Positions 1 to 5,892 of a stretch of 5,892 nucleotides of DNA are shown piece after piece. This stretch comes from Myxococcales bacterium. GTDB lineage: Bacteria; Myxococcota; Bradymonadia; UBA7976; UBA1532. The notes under the pieces were generated by a model. The model had not been told where the DNA came from, did no database searches, and saw only the letters and a program-made list of their open reading frames with translations. Made by a program: the position numbers and the translations under genes. Location of the stretch: the NCBI GenBank assembly GCA_020430675.1, contig JAGQJJ010000288.1, forward strand, positions 1 through 5,892. The letters run 5' to 3'. Positions within the stretch are counted from its first letter, which is position 1. Each line of letters begins with the position of its first letter.

Positions 1-141
1 TGCTCGGTCGGCGGAGGGCCCGGCCGCCGGCCGGCGTCGCGTCCGACCGACCTGGACCCGCCCGCCGGGCCCGGGCATGCTGCGCGCCGTGTCTTCCGGC
101 CAACGTCTGTCGTTCGTCGAGAGGGGTGTCGCCCCGCGACC

Positions 142-147
142 GAGGAG
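142..147 (+). promoter_or_regulatory. Ribosome binding site choosing the start of the small orphan gene
   Basis: GAGGAG lies 10 nt before the ATG at 158. No comparable motif precedes the other in-frame ATG at 77, so this site argues for the shorter 100-residue product. Confidence 0.45.
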
Positions 148-157
148 CAGCAACAAA

Positions 158-460
158 ATGAGCAGGACGGCCAGTCAAGCGGCCATGATGCGAATGGACG
201 CCTGCGAAGATCGCATGCGGTTCACCTCGACCCTGATGTACGCGACCGGTCGATTCTCGGCTCTGGCCCGCGTCGTCGCCGTCGACCGGCCAGGCGAGAG
301 CATCGAAGCCTTCGCCGCTCAGAGCCTGCGTCACGGCACCCGAATCGCGGAAGAGGCCGGCACCACCGCCCTCCGGCGCCTCGCGCAGCTCTGCGACACC
401 CGCCCCACCGTCTACCGCGAGCCCCTTCGCTTCGAGCGCGTTCGGATCAGCAACCGCTGA
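158..460 (+). CDS. Small hypothetical protein (100 aa)
   Basis: I do not recognise this protein. The reading frame is open further upstream, but the ATG at 158 is preferred because a GAGGAG Shine-Dalgarno at 142-147 lies 10 nt before it, while the earlier in-frame ATG at 77 has no clear ribosome site. The product has no signal peptide and no membrane segment. It begins with a short polar stretch and then appears mostly helical. Residues about 45-85 (AVDRPGESIEAFAAQSL followed by R/A/E-rich helix) faintly recall the helical, Gln-containing core of phasin-like proteins, which coat polyhydroxyalkanoate granules. That is only a resemblance by eye. The C-terminus is short and basic. The stop codon falls inside a perfect hairpin, which fits a real, separately terminated transcript. 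It lies 130 bp before the next gene on the same strand. The frame has GC-rich codon use like its neighbours. It may be lineage-specific, and a chance open frame in GC-rich DNA cannot be excluded. Confidence 0.5.
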   Translation: MSRTASQAAMMRMDACEDRMRFTSTLMYATGRFSALARVVAVDRPGESIEAFAAQSLRHGTRIAEEAGTTALRRLAQLCDTRPTVYREPLRFERVRISNR

Positions 461-462
461 TC
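445..462 (+). terminator. Perfect 7-bp hairpin spanning a stop codon, possible terminator
   Basis: GATCAGC (445-451), a 4-nt AACC loop and GCTGATC (456-462) form a perfect stem-loop. The TGA stop of the small gene (458-460) lies in the right arm. No T-run follows; the downstream sequence is C-rich. It is therefore not a textbook intrinsic terminator. It could be a U-less terminator, a 3'-end stabiliser or the start of a Rho-dependent site, since the following 60 nt are C-rich and G-poor on the transcript strand. Confidence 0.35.
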
Positions 463-498
463 GCCCGGCGCCCGCCCCCGCCTTCACCGCGCACCATC

Positions 499-514
499 GC
501 CTCACCGCCTCACC
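499..514 (+). repeat. Two tandem copies of an 8-bp pyrimidine-rich unit
   Basis: GCCTCACC occurs twice head to tail in the intergenic region before the GalT-family gene, with a looser CTTCACCG copy just upstream (482-489). It may be simple low-complexity DNA. A C-rich, G-poor transcript here could also act as a Rho-loading stretch. No function can be assigned. Confidence 0.4.
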
Positions 515-521
515 CGGCCCC

Positions 522-550
522 TTGTACCGGCGCGCGCTCATCGGTTAAGA
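522..550 (+). promoter_or_regulatory. Weak sigma-70-like promoter candidate before the GalT-family gene
   Basis: TTGTAC (522-527) and TTAAGA (545-550) are separated by 17 bp and lie about 40 bp before the ATG at 591. The spacing is ideal, but the matches to TTGACA and TATAAT are poor. This is simply the most AT-containing place in the gap and the best candidate for the promoter of the three-gene block. I give it low weight. Confidence 0.2.
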
Positions 551-590
551 CCTTGCGACCATTCACCCGTCGGCCCTCGCAGGAGTCGCC

Positions 591-1592
591 ATGCCCGAAC
601 TACGCCGGGATCCGATCACCCACCGCTGGGCCATCATCGCCACCGAGCGCGCGCTGCGGCCAAAGGATTACCAGATCGAAGCGGTGGCGCCGCCGGAGCA
701 CAAGAGCTGCCCCTTCTGCGCCGGCAATGAGCACCTGACGCCGCATGAGATTCACGCCGTGCGGGCGCGCGGTGGCATCGCCGATGGGCCCGAATGGCAG
801 ATTCGCGTAGTGCCCAACAAATACCCGGCCCTGCGCATCGAAGGCGGCCTCGACAAGCGGCCCGAAGGCATCTACGACCACATGAACGGCGTCGGCGCCC
901 ACGAGGTGATCATCGAGGCGCCGGCCCATGATTTCAAGCTGCACCGCCTGCCGCGGGCGCATCTCGTCGAAGCGCTCGAAGTCTATCGAATGCGCATGAA
1001 GGACTTGCAGGGTGATGACCGCTTCCGGTTCAGCCTGCTGTTCCGCAATCATGGCGCGGCGGCCGGGGCCAGCATCGCGCATGGCCATGCCCAGCTCATC
1101 GCGCTGCCGGTGGTGCCACAGCAGGTGCGCGAGTTGCTCGACGGTGCGCGGCGCTACTACGAGTTCCGCGATCGCAACGTCTTCGAAGACATCGTGCGCC
1201 AGGAGTTGGACGACGGCCAGCGGCTGATCCACGAGAACGCCGACTTCGTCTTGATGGCGCCCTATGCCAGCCGCACGCCGTTTGAGCTGTGGATCGTGCC
1301 GCGATTCCACGCCGCGCGGTTTGAGTCGACCACGCGGCCGCAGCTGGAGAACCTGGCCGAAGCGCTGGCCACCGCGCTCGATCGCCTCGATGTGGGCCTG
1401 GGCAACCCGGCCTATAACTTCATCATCCAGAGCGCCCCGTACGAGCACGTCGACGTGCCGTGGTATCGCTGGCATGTGCAGGTGATGCCCAAGCTGACGC
1501 GCGTGGCCGGCTTCGAGTGGGGCACCGGCTTCTACATCAACCCGACCGCGCCCGAGGAGGCCGCCGAGTTCCTGCGGGGACTGCGACGCTGA
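591..1592 (+). CDS. galT: GalT-family nucleotidylyltransferase (galactose-1-phosphate uridylyltransferase or ADP-glucose phosphorylase)
   Basis: This is a cytoplasmic HIT-superfamily nucleotidylyltransferase of 333 residues, close to the usual 330-350. Family members form a covalent nucleotidyl-histidine intermediate; GalT swaps UMP between UDP-glucose and galactose-1-phosphate in the Leloir pathway. Visible family features are the N-terminal RRDPITHRWAIIATER, a zinc-type CPFC (C40, C43) within CPFCAGNE, VPNKYPAL (74-81), GAHEVIIE with H104, and the active site H164-G-H166-A-Q168. H166 is the expected nucleophile. The usual HPH reads HGH here. The C-terminal lobe has YRWHVQVMPKLTRVAGFEW and GTGFYINP (311-318). 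From memory this tail resembles Arabidopsis ADP-glucose phosphorylase as much as E. coli GalT. The start is ATG 591 with AGGAG at 581-585, 5 nt upstream. glgA follows after 32 bp and no other Leloir gene is visible, so an ADP-glucose substrate is plausible. The family call is firm; the substrate is inferred. Confidence 0.9.
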   Translation: MPELRRDPITHRWAIIATERALRPKDYQIEAVAPPEHKSCPFCAGNEHLTPHEIHAVRARGGIADGPEWQIRVVPNKYPALRIEGGLDKRPEGIYDHMNGVGAHEVIIEAPAHDFKLHRLPRAHLVEALEVYRMRMKDLQGDDRFRFSLLFRNHGAAAGASIAHGHAQLIALPVVPQQVRELLDGARRYYEFRDRNVFEDIVRQELDDGQRLIHENADFVLMAPYASRTPFELWIVPRFHAARFESTTRPQLENLAEALATALDRLDVGLGNPAYNFIIQSAPYEHVDVPWYRWHVQVMPKLTRVAGFEWGTGFYINPTAPEEAAEFLRGLRR

Positions 1593-1624
1593 CGGCCCGG
1601 CCGCGCACCGAGAGAGGACCGACC

Positions 1625-3034
1625 ATGCGCAAACCGCTGCGCGTGCTGCACGTCACCGGGGAGGTGGCGCCGTACAGCAAGACCGGCGGGCTGGGCGACG
1701 TGCTCAACGAGCTGCCGCGGCAACAACGCGCCGATGGCCTGCAATCGCGGGTCATCACCCCGCTCTACGGCCATATCGACCGCCGGCACCTCAAGCGCGC
1801 CGATCCGATCACGGTGCTGCTGGCGGGCCAGAAGTTCAACGGCCGCTTCTGGGAGTCGCCCGACGACAGCGTGATCTTCGTCGACCTGCCGGGCCTGCTC
1901 GACCGCGAGGGCAACTACGGCGGTCCCTCTGGCGACTACCCCGACAACCCCTTGCGTTTTGCGGCTTTGTGCAAGGTGGCCGCCGCGTTGAGCGAGACCG
2001 CTGACGTGTATCACCTTCACGACTGGCAGGCCGGGCTGACCGCGTTGTATCTGGGCGGCCGCCGCCCGGTGGCGCTGACGGTGCACAACCTGGCCTACCA
2101 GGGGCTTTGCGGCTTCGAGTGGGCCGATCGACTCGGCATCCCCCACGCGCTGCGCAACTTCGACGGCGTCGAGTACTACGGGCGCGTCAGCCTGCTCAAA
2201 GCGGGCCTGGTGCTCTCCGATGTGCTGACCACGGTGAGCCCGACCTATGCCCGCGAGATTCAGGTCGAGCCGGGCGGGTTGGGCCTCGCCGGGTTGTTCC
2301 GCCATCGGCGCACCGGGCTGCGCGGCATCCTCAATGGCATCGACACCGCGCTGTGGAACCCGGCCACCGACCGCGCCCTGCCGGCGCAGTACACCGCCGA
2401 CGATCTGAGCGGCAAGGGGACCTGCAAGACGGCGTTGCAGCGCGCGCTGGGGTTGTCGGACGGGCCGCTCATCGCGGTCATCTCGCGCGCCGCGAGCCAG
2501 AAGGGCCTCGACTTGCTGGCCGAGGCCGCCCCGGCCGCCATGCATGCGGGCGCGCGCTTTGCGGTGCTGGCCAGCGGTGATGCCAACGTGCTGGCATCCA
2601 TGGCACGGCTCAGCCAGCATCACCCCGGGCGCTTTGTGGTCGTCAATGACTTCGATGACGGCCTCGCGCGCCGCATGTACGCTGGCGCCGACTTCGTGGC
2701 CGTGCCCAGCCGCTACGAGCCCTGCGGGCTGACGCAGCTCATCGGCATGCGCTATGGCACCGTGCCGATCGTGCGGGCCACCGGCGGCCTCGCCGACACC
2801 GTCGAGGATGGCGTCAACGGCCTGCGCTTCGGCCCCGCCACCGCCGAGGCCTGCCGGGGCGCGCTGCAACGCGCGGTCACGCTCTACGCCGATCGCAAGG
2901 CCTACGTCGCCATGCAGGCCGACGGCCTCGCCCGCGACTGGTCCTGGGCCGGCCCGGCGGCGGCCTATGCGCGCACCTACGCCGAGATGATCGAACGCAC
3001 CGAGCCCCCGGGGGCATTGGGAGGGCTGCTTTGA
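1625..3034 (+). CDS. glgA: Glycogen synthase (ADP-glucose type, GT5)
   Basis: GlgA transfers glucose from ADP-glucose to the non-reducing end of an alpha-1,4-glucan, the elongation step of bacterial glycogen synthesis in the cytoplasm. The product has 469 residues against about 477 in E. coli, so it is full length. The N-terminal GT5 Rossmann domain has the ADP-glucose motif K19-T-G-G-L-G-D-V, the [12 protein letters not shown] block (127-138) with H132, TVHNLAYQG (152-160) and [11 protein letters not shown] (202-212). The C-terminal domain has [11 protein letters not shown] (236-246), [11 protein letters not shown] (287-297; R288 and K293 match the E. coli catalytic Arg/Lys pair), [12 protein letters not shown] (361-372, with E365) and ATGGLADTV (385-393). 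No key residue is missing. The ATG at 1625 is chosen over an upstream in-frame ATG at 1460, which lies inside the preceding gene, because AGAGAGGA (1611-1618) sits 6 nt before it and homology begins there. Its stop overlaps the start of pccB. glgB, glgC and glgP are not in the window. Confidence 0.97.
   Translation: MRKPLRVLHVTGEVAPYSKTGGLGDVLNELPRQQRADGLQSRVITPLYGHIDRRHLKRADPITVLLAGQKFNGRFWESPDDSVIFVDLPGLLDREGNYGGPSGDYPDNPLRFAALCKVAAALSETADVYHLHDWQAGLTALYLGGRRPVALTVHNLAYQGLCGFEWADRLGIPHALRNFDGVEYYGRVSLLKAGLVLSDVLTTVSPTYAREIQVEPGGLGLAGLFRHRRTGLRGILNGIDTALWNPATDRALPAQYTADDLSGKGTCKTALQRALGLSDGPLIAVISRAASQKGLDLLAEAAPAAMHAGARFAVLASGDANVLASMARLSQHHPGRFVVVNDFDDGLARRMYAGADFVAVPSRYEPCGLTQLIGMRYGTVPIVRATGGLADTVEDGVNGLRFGPATAEACRGALQRAVTLYADRKAYVAMQADGLARDWSWAGPAAAYARTYAEMIERTEPPGALGGLL
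3019..3024 (+). promoter_or_regulatory. Ribosome binding site for the TTG start of pccB, inside glgA
   Basis: GGGAGG lies within the last codons of glgA, 6 nt before the TTG at 3031. It supports TTG as the true start; the next in-frame ATG is over 30 codons further in, past conserved N-terminal sequence. Together with the TTGA stop/start overlap it suggests that ribosomes ending glgA reinitiate on pccB. Confidence 0.7.
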
Positions 3035-4584
3035 CGCGCCGCAAGGACATCCTCGACCGCCTGGCTCAGCTGGAGCAGGCCGCCTTCGCCGCGGGCGGCG
3101 CCAAGCGCGTGGCCAAACAGCACGCCAAAGGCAAGATGACCGCGCGCGAGCGCATCGAAGCGCTGGTCGATCCCGGCAGCTTCGAGGAGTACGACCGCCT
3201 CAAGACCCATCGCTGCACGCATTTTGGCATGGAGCAGCAACGCATCCCGGGGGATGGTGTCATCACCGGTCATGGCACCATCGAGGGGCGTCGCGTCTTT
3301 GTCTTCGCGCAGGACTTCACCGTCTTCGGTGGCTCGCTCAGCGCGGCCTTCGCCGAAAAAATCTGCAAGATCATGGACTTGGCGATGAAGGTCGGCGCGC
3401 CGGTGATCGGCCTCAACGACAGCGGCGGGGCCCGCAGCCAAGAGGGCGTCGAGTCGCTGGCCGGCTATGCCGACATCTTCCTGCGCAATACGCTCGCGAG
3501 CGGCGTGGTGCCCCAGATCAGCGCCATCCTGGGTCCGTGCGCGGGCGGGGCCGTCTATAGTCCGGCGATCACCGACTTCACGGTGATGGTGGACCAGACC
3601 AGCTATATGTTCATCACCGGGCCCGATGTCATCCGCTCGGTGACGCATGAAGAGGTGACGCAAGAGGAGCTGGGCGGCGCCCGCACCCATGCCTCGCGCA
3701 GCGGGGTCTGCCATCTGACCGCGCCCGACGAGCACACCTGCCTCGAGACGGTGCGCGAACTGCTCTCATACCTGCCGTCGAACAACGCGGAAGACGCACC
3801 GGTGGTGCCCACAAACGACCCGCTCGACCGCGAGTCACCGGAACTCGATGGGTTCGTGCCTGAGAACCCGAATAAACCCTATGACATCAAAGCCGTCATT
3901 CACGCCGTCGCCGATGATGGCATCTTCCTCGAGATTCAGCCTGCTCATGCCATGAACATGGTGATCGGCTTCGCGCGGCTGGGCGGGCGCAGCGTGGGCA
4001 TCGTCGCCAATCAGCCGGCGGTGCTCGCCGGCTGCCTCGACATCGGCGCCAGCGTCAAGGCGGCGCGTTTCGTGCGCTTCTGCGATGCCTTCAACATCCC
4101 GTTGGTGACCCTGGTGGACGTGCCCGGCTTTCTGCCCGGCACCGAGCAGGAGTGGAATGGCATCATCAAACACGGCGCCAAGCTTCTGTATGCCTTCGCG
4201 GAGGCCACCGTGCCCAAGGTGACGCTGATCACGCGCAAGGCATATGGCGGTGCCTACGACGTGATGGCATCAAAGCATATCCGCGCCGACGTGAACTTCG
4301 CGTGGCCCACGGCCGAGATCGCGGTGATGGGGCCCGAAGGCGCGGTCAATATCATCCACCGCAATACGCTGCTCGAAGCCGAAGACCCCGAAACGCGGCG
4401 GGCCGAGCTGGTGGAAGACTATCGGCAGACCTTCGCCAACCCGTTCAAGGCGGCCGAGCTGGGTTTCATCGATGCCATCATCCACCCGCGCGAGACGCGG
4501 ACGCGCATCATCCGCAGCCTGAAGATGCTGGAGAACAAGGTCGAGACGCTGCCGCGCAAGAAGCATGGCAACATCCCCCTTTGA
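3031..4584 (+). CDS. pccB: Propionyl-CoA carboxylase beta (carboxyltransferase) subunit
   Basis: This subunit moves the carboxyl group from carboxybiotin to an acyl-CoA. With propionyl-CoA it makes methylmalonyl-CoA, used for propionate, odd-chain and branched-chain breakdown or the methylmalonyl pathway. The 517 residues match the usual 510-530. Both crotonase-like halves are intact. The N-terminal half carries [31 protein letters not shown] (129-140) and [12 protein letters not shown] (168-179), whose glycines form an oxyanion hole. The C-terminal half carries [24 protein letters not shown] and [17 protein letters not shown]. Asp410 in GGAYDVM appears to match the residue (Asp422 in Streptomyces PccB) reported to favour propionyl-CoA over other acyl-CoAs; this alignment is from memory. 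The start is TTG, overlapping the glgA stop by 4 bp. The biotin carboxylase/carrier subunit often sits next to pccB but is absent here, so it must be elsewhere. Other short acyl-CoAs remain possible substrates. Confidence 0.95.
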   Translation: MTRRKDILDRLAQLEQAAFAAGGAKRVAKQHAKGKMTARERIEALVDPGSFEEYDRLKTHRCTHFGMEQQRIPGDGVITGHGTIEGRRVFVFAQDFTVFGGSLSAAFAEKICKIMDLAMKVGAPVIGLNDSGGARSQEGVESLAGYADIFLRNTLASGVVPQISAILGPCAGGAVYSPAITDFTVMVDQTSYMFITGPDVIRSVTHEEVTQEELGGARTHASRSGVCHLTAPDEHTCLETVRELLSYLPSNNAEDAPVVPTNDPLDRESPELDGFVPENPNKPYDIKAVIHAVADDGIFLEIQPAHAMNMVIGFARLGGRSVGIVANQPAVLAGCLDIGASVKAARFVRFCDAFNIPLVTLVDVPGFLPGTEQEWNGIIKHGAKLLYAFAEATVPKVTLITRKAYGGAYDVMASKHIRADVNFAWPTAEIAVMGPEGAVNIIHRNTLLEAEDPETRRAELVEDYRQTFANPFKAAELGFIDAIIHPRETRTRIIRSLKMLENKVETLPRKKHGNIPL

Positions 4585-4587
4585 ACG

Positions 4588-5238
4588 TCACGGGGCTTCG
4601 GCAAGCCCGAGCATGAAGCTCACGAAGCGGGCGCGGGCGTAGAACGCGAGGCGGCCGTCGCCTTTGGGCCGCGCCTGGATGAGCGCGCCGATGCCGCCGT
4701 GCAAGGCATGCACGCCTTGGCTGCGCACCACCCAACGGATCTCATCGTAGTCATCGTTGACCCGAGCGCGCAGCGTGGCATCGGTCAGATCAAAGGCCGC
4801 CGCGCCGACGACCGGCGCGTAGGCCTCGTCGGGGCCGTCGAACCAGCGCGCGACGACCAGCAGGCGGTCGAGCTTGCTGAGCACATGGCTCTCATCGAAG
4901 CCATCCGCCTCGATCTCGGCCGGGTTGAACATGGCCAGCGCCATGCTCTCCTTGACCCGCGGCCGGCCCTCGGCGTCTGGCAGCACCGAGACGACCTTGA
5001 GCTCCCAATCGCCGAAGTCGGCGGCCTTCTCCGAGTTGGGTGAACGCCCGAGCAGGCGCTCGACGACCTGACCGGCCCAGCCCTTGTTGCGCTGGCCATC
5101 GCGCCACACGGTGATGCCATGGGTCTCTGCCAGGGGCCGGAGGTCGACGCCGACCATCTCGTCGAGGCGCCGCAGCGCTTCCTGCCGGCACAGCGGAGGC
5201 GGCGGCGCGATCAGATCGAGCTGCGCGCTGTGGGTCAA
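4588..5238 (-). CDS. mutH: MutH/Sau3AI-family endonuclease
   Basis: MutH nicks the unmethylated strand at hemimethylated GATC during methyl-directed mismatch repair; Sau3AI is a restriction relative. The product has 216 residues against 229 in E. coli MutH. Alignment by eye from memory is good throughout: RNKGWAGQVVERLLG (50-64) matches the RDKGW-LLEIWLG block, AADFGDWELK (72-81) holds the PD-(D/E)xK-type active site (E60, D74, E79, K81), GRPRVKES matches GRPLETT, DESHVLSKLDRLLVV matches ETSHVRHKLKRVLWI, and ALIQARPKG and FYARARFVSFML match the C-terminal blocks. The D74-E79 spacing is two residues shorter than in E. coli MutH and resembles MvaI/BcnI-type enzymes. I prefer the TTG start at 5238: it puts the conserved Lys at 52 (48 in E. 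coli), overlaps the upstream stop by 4 bp, and has GGAAG 4 nt before it. An ATG at 5286 would add 16 residues inside the flgI frame. No methyltransferase, mutS or mutL is in the window. Confidence 0.88.
   Translation of the reverse strand: MTHSAQLDLIAPPPPLCRQEALRRLDEMVGVDLRPLAETHGITVWRDGQRNKGWAGQVVERLLGRSPNSEKAADFGDWELKVVSVLPDAEGRPRVKESMALAMFNPAEIEADGFDESHVLSKLDRLLVVARWFDGPDEAYAPVVGAAAFDLTDATLRARVNDDYDEIRWVVRSQGVHALHGGIGALIQARPKGDGRLAFYARARFVSFMLGLAEAP
4593..4608. terminator. Hairpin near the converging gene ends, weak bidirectional terminator candidate
   Basis: GGGCTT (4593-4598), a CGGC loop and AAGCCC (4603-4608) form a perfect 6-bp stem just past the pccB stop and inside the last codons of the mutH-like gene. 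Neither strand has a T-run after it. Its place between convergent genes with a 3-bp gap is where a shared terminator would be needed, but coding constraint could also explain the sequence. Confidence 0.25.
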
Positions 5239-5892
5239 TGGGCTTCCAAGAGCCCGCGCAGGGCCTCGGCGCTGCCCTCGAAGCACTGGCCGCCGACCGA
5301 CTCGATGGCTGCGCGGTGGCGACAGGCCGCTGAGCCGCCGACGACCCAGCGGGTGGAGCCGCAGACCCGAGCGTAGGCCCCGAAGAAGTCGAGCGGCGCC
5401 GCGGGCACCGCGCGCTCGGTGGTCTTGATGCTGACCGTGATGTTGCCGTGGGCCACGGCGACCGGCGCGATGCGCACGTCCTGGCCCATGATGATGGTGC
5501 CGGTGCGCTCGTTGACGACGACCTTGGCGCGCATGTCGGGCGTGACTTCGAGGCGCTCGACCAGCGCCAGGAACTCGACGAGGCGATCGTCGTAGGTGTC
5601 GGGCACCGCGATGTTGACCGTACCGCTGTCGCGCGCTTTGGCGTAGACGCCGCCCAGGTTCATGTTGACCACTTTGGCCAGCCGGGCGGTGGTGGTGAAG
5701 TCGGCGTCGCGAAGTTGCAAGGTGATGGCGGTCTGCTGGCCCAGTTCCATCGGCACTTCGCGCTCGACCAGCGCACCGTCGGGGATGCGCGCCACGGTGG
5801 GTTGGTTCTTCACCTCGCCCGCCTTGCCGTCGCCGAGGCTGAAGCCGCCGACGGTCATCGGGCCCTGGGCGACCGCGTAGATGTTGCCGTCA
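5235..5892 (-). CDS. flgI: Flagellar P-ring protein FlgI, 5'-truncated by the window, with an abnormal C-terminus
   Basis: FlgI forms the periplasmic P-ring around the flagellar rod and is normally about 370 residues with a signal peptide; its N-terminal third lies beyond the window edge. The visible frame starts at codon 5891 with DGNIYAVAQGPMTVGGFS, then PTVARIPDGALVERE, LRDADFTTTARLAKVVN and VVVNERTGTIIMGQDVRIAPVAVAHGNITVSI, all strongly FlgI. After this, about 155 visible residues in, FlgI identity ends. The normal remainder (a VSQPAPFS-like stretch, then a C-terminal helix region with RALNALG, PRDLIAILQALKAAGAL) is missing. In its place are about 63 residues (5426-5238) containing DFFGAYARVCGSTRW, three cysteines and FEGSAEALRGLLEAH. 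I checked the other two frames and neither holds the missing part, so this is not a simple frameshift. flgJ, the usual downstream neighbour, is also absent. A functional P-ring from this copy is doubtful. Confidence 0.85.
   Translation of the reverse strand, partial: DGNIYAVAQGPMTVGGFSLGDGKAGEVKNQPTVARIPDGALVEREVPMELGQQTAITLQLRDADFTTTARLAKVVNMNLGGVYAKARDSGTVNIAVPDTYDDRLVEFLALVERLEVTPDMRAKVVVNERTGTIIMGQDVRIAPVAVAHGNITVSIKTTERAVPAAPLDFFGAYARVCGSTRWVVGGSAACRHRAAIESVGGQCFEGSAEALRGLLEAH
5238..5426 (-). other. Foreign in-frame tail on flgI, possible 3' remnant of another gene
   Basis: About 63 codons between the last clear FlgI residue and the TGA at 5235-5237. Third positions are mostly G or C as in real genes here, so the piece looks like coding DNA. 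By eye the translation suggests a beta-alpha-beta-alpha pattern: a hydrophobic strand near RWVVGG, a helix SAACRHRAAIESVGG, a strand QCFEG and a helix SAEALRGLLEAH. That would fit the C-terminal end of a nucleotide- or cofactor-binding protein. I do not recognise the family. Its tight stop/start overlap with the mutH-like gene suggests it was the end of the gene originally upstream of mutH. The exact junction is uncertain, between about 5427 and 5390. Confidence 0.5.

Noticed and set aside
1..76. Short G/C palindromes and a possible minus-strand start near 79
   Set aside because: The stretch is nearly all G and C, so short palindromes are expected by chance. The minus-strand ATG has no well-spaced ribosome site and only about 26 codons are visible.
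600..1475. Minus-strand open frame of 291 codons opposite the GalT-family gene
   Set aside because: It is a shadow of the real plus-strand gene, with no recognisable family sequence and no ribosome site argument.
1532..2869. Long minus-strand open frame of 445 codons opposite glgA
   Set aside because: It lies entirely opposite galT/glgA, which carry all GT5 and GalT motifs. Its translation is low-complexity, rich in A, R, G, Q and H, as expected for antisense of GC-rich coding DNA.
2977..3735. Minus-strand open frame of 252 codons opposite pccB
   Set aside because: It is antisense of conserved carboxyltransferase sequence, with composition typical of shadows in high-GC DNA.
4609..4621. Small GAGC/GCTC hairpin beside the convergent gene ends
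   Set aside because: It is only a 4-bp stem within mutH coding sequence and has no T-run; chance is likely.
4699..5043. Plus-strand open frame opposite the mutH-like gene
   Set aside because: The minus strand encodes conserved MutH blocks across this interval; the plus frame shows no family resemblance.
5235..5426. Missing FlgI C-terminus explained by a simple frameshift
   Set aside because: I translated the two other minus-strand frames. One gives S/R/P/A-rich text and the other is the upstream extension of the mutH frame; neither contains the FlgI C-terminal pattern.

Overview
The window is a high-GC piece (about two-thirds GC by eye, with strong G/C preference at third codon positions) of a proteobacterial chromosome. 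A flagellar P-ring gene, a MutH-type endonuclease gene and a GlgA of the classical bacterial type all point to Proteobacteria. The sequence alone does not separate a betaproteobacterium (for example Rhodocyclales) from a high-GC gammaproteobacterium.

Left part (1-590): a G/C-rich leader without a recognisable gene, then a small orphan gene of 100 codons (158-460). Its stop codon lies inside a perfect 7-bp hairpin (445-462). A pyrimidine-rich intergenic stretch (463-590) follows, with a short tandem repeat and only a weak promoter-like sequence.

Central block (591-4584, + strand): three closely packed genes that look like one operon. They are a GalT-family nucleotidylyltransferase (591-1592), glycogen synthase glgA (1625-3034) and the carboxyltransferase subunit of propionyl-CoA carboxylase, pccB (3031-4584). 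There are 32 bp between the first two genes. The glgA stop and the pccB TTG start overlap by 4 bp in the tetramer TTGA, with a good Shine-Dalgarno inside glgA, so pccB is probably translationally coupled to glgA. The first two genes belong to sugar-nucleotide and glycogen metabolism. pccB links to propionyl-CoA and methylmalonyl-CoA metabolism, and its biotin-carrying partner is not in the window.

Right part (4588-5892, - strand): a MutH/Sau3AI-family endonuclease gene (4588-5238) converges on pccB with only 3 bp between the stop codons. Upstream of it, also on the minus strand, lies the 3' part of flgI (5235-5892, running off the window edge). This flgI copy is abnormal: the conserved P-ring sequence stops after about 155 visible residues, and an unrelated in-frame tail of about 63 residues replaces the usual C-terminus. 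The tail's stop codon overlaps the TTG start of the mutH-like gene, again as TTGA. This looks like a recombination (or assembly) breakpoint that joined flgI to the end of a gene formerly upstream of mutH.

I see no RNA genes, CRISPR arrays or insertion sequences. The most unusual item is the flgI/unknown-tail/mutH junction. Second is the possibility that the 'galT' product acts on ADP-glucose rather than in the Leloir pathway.
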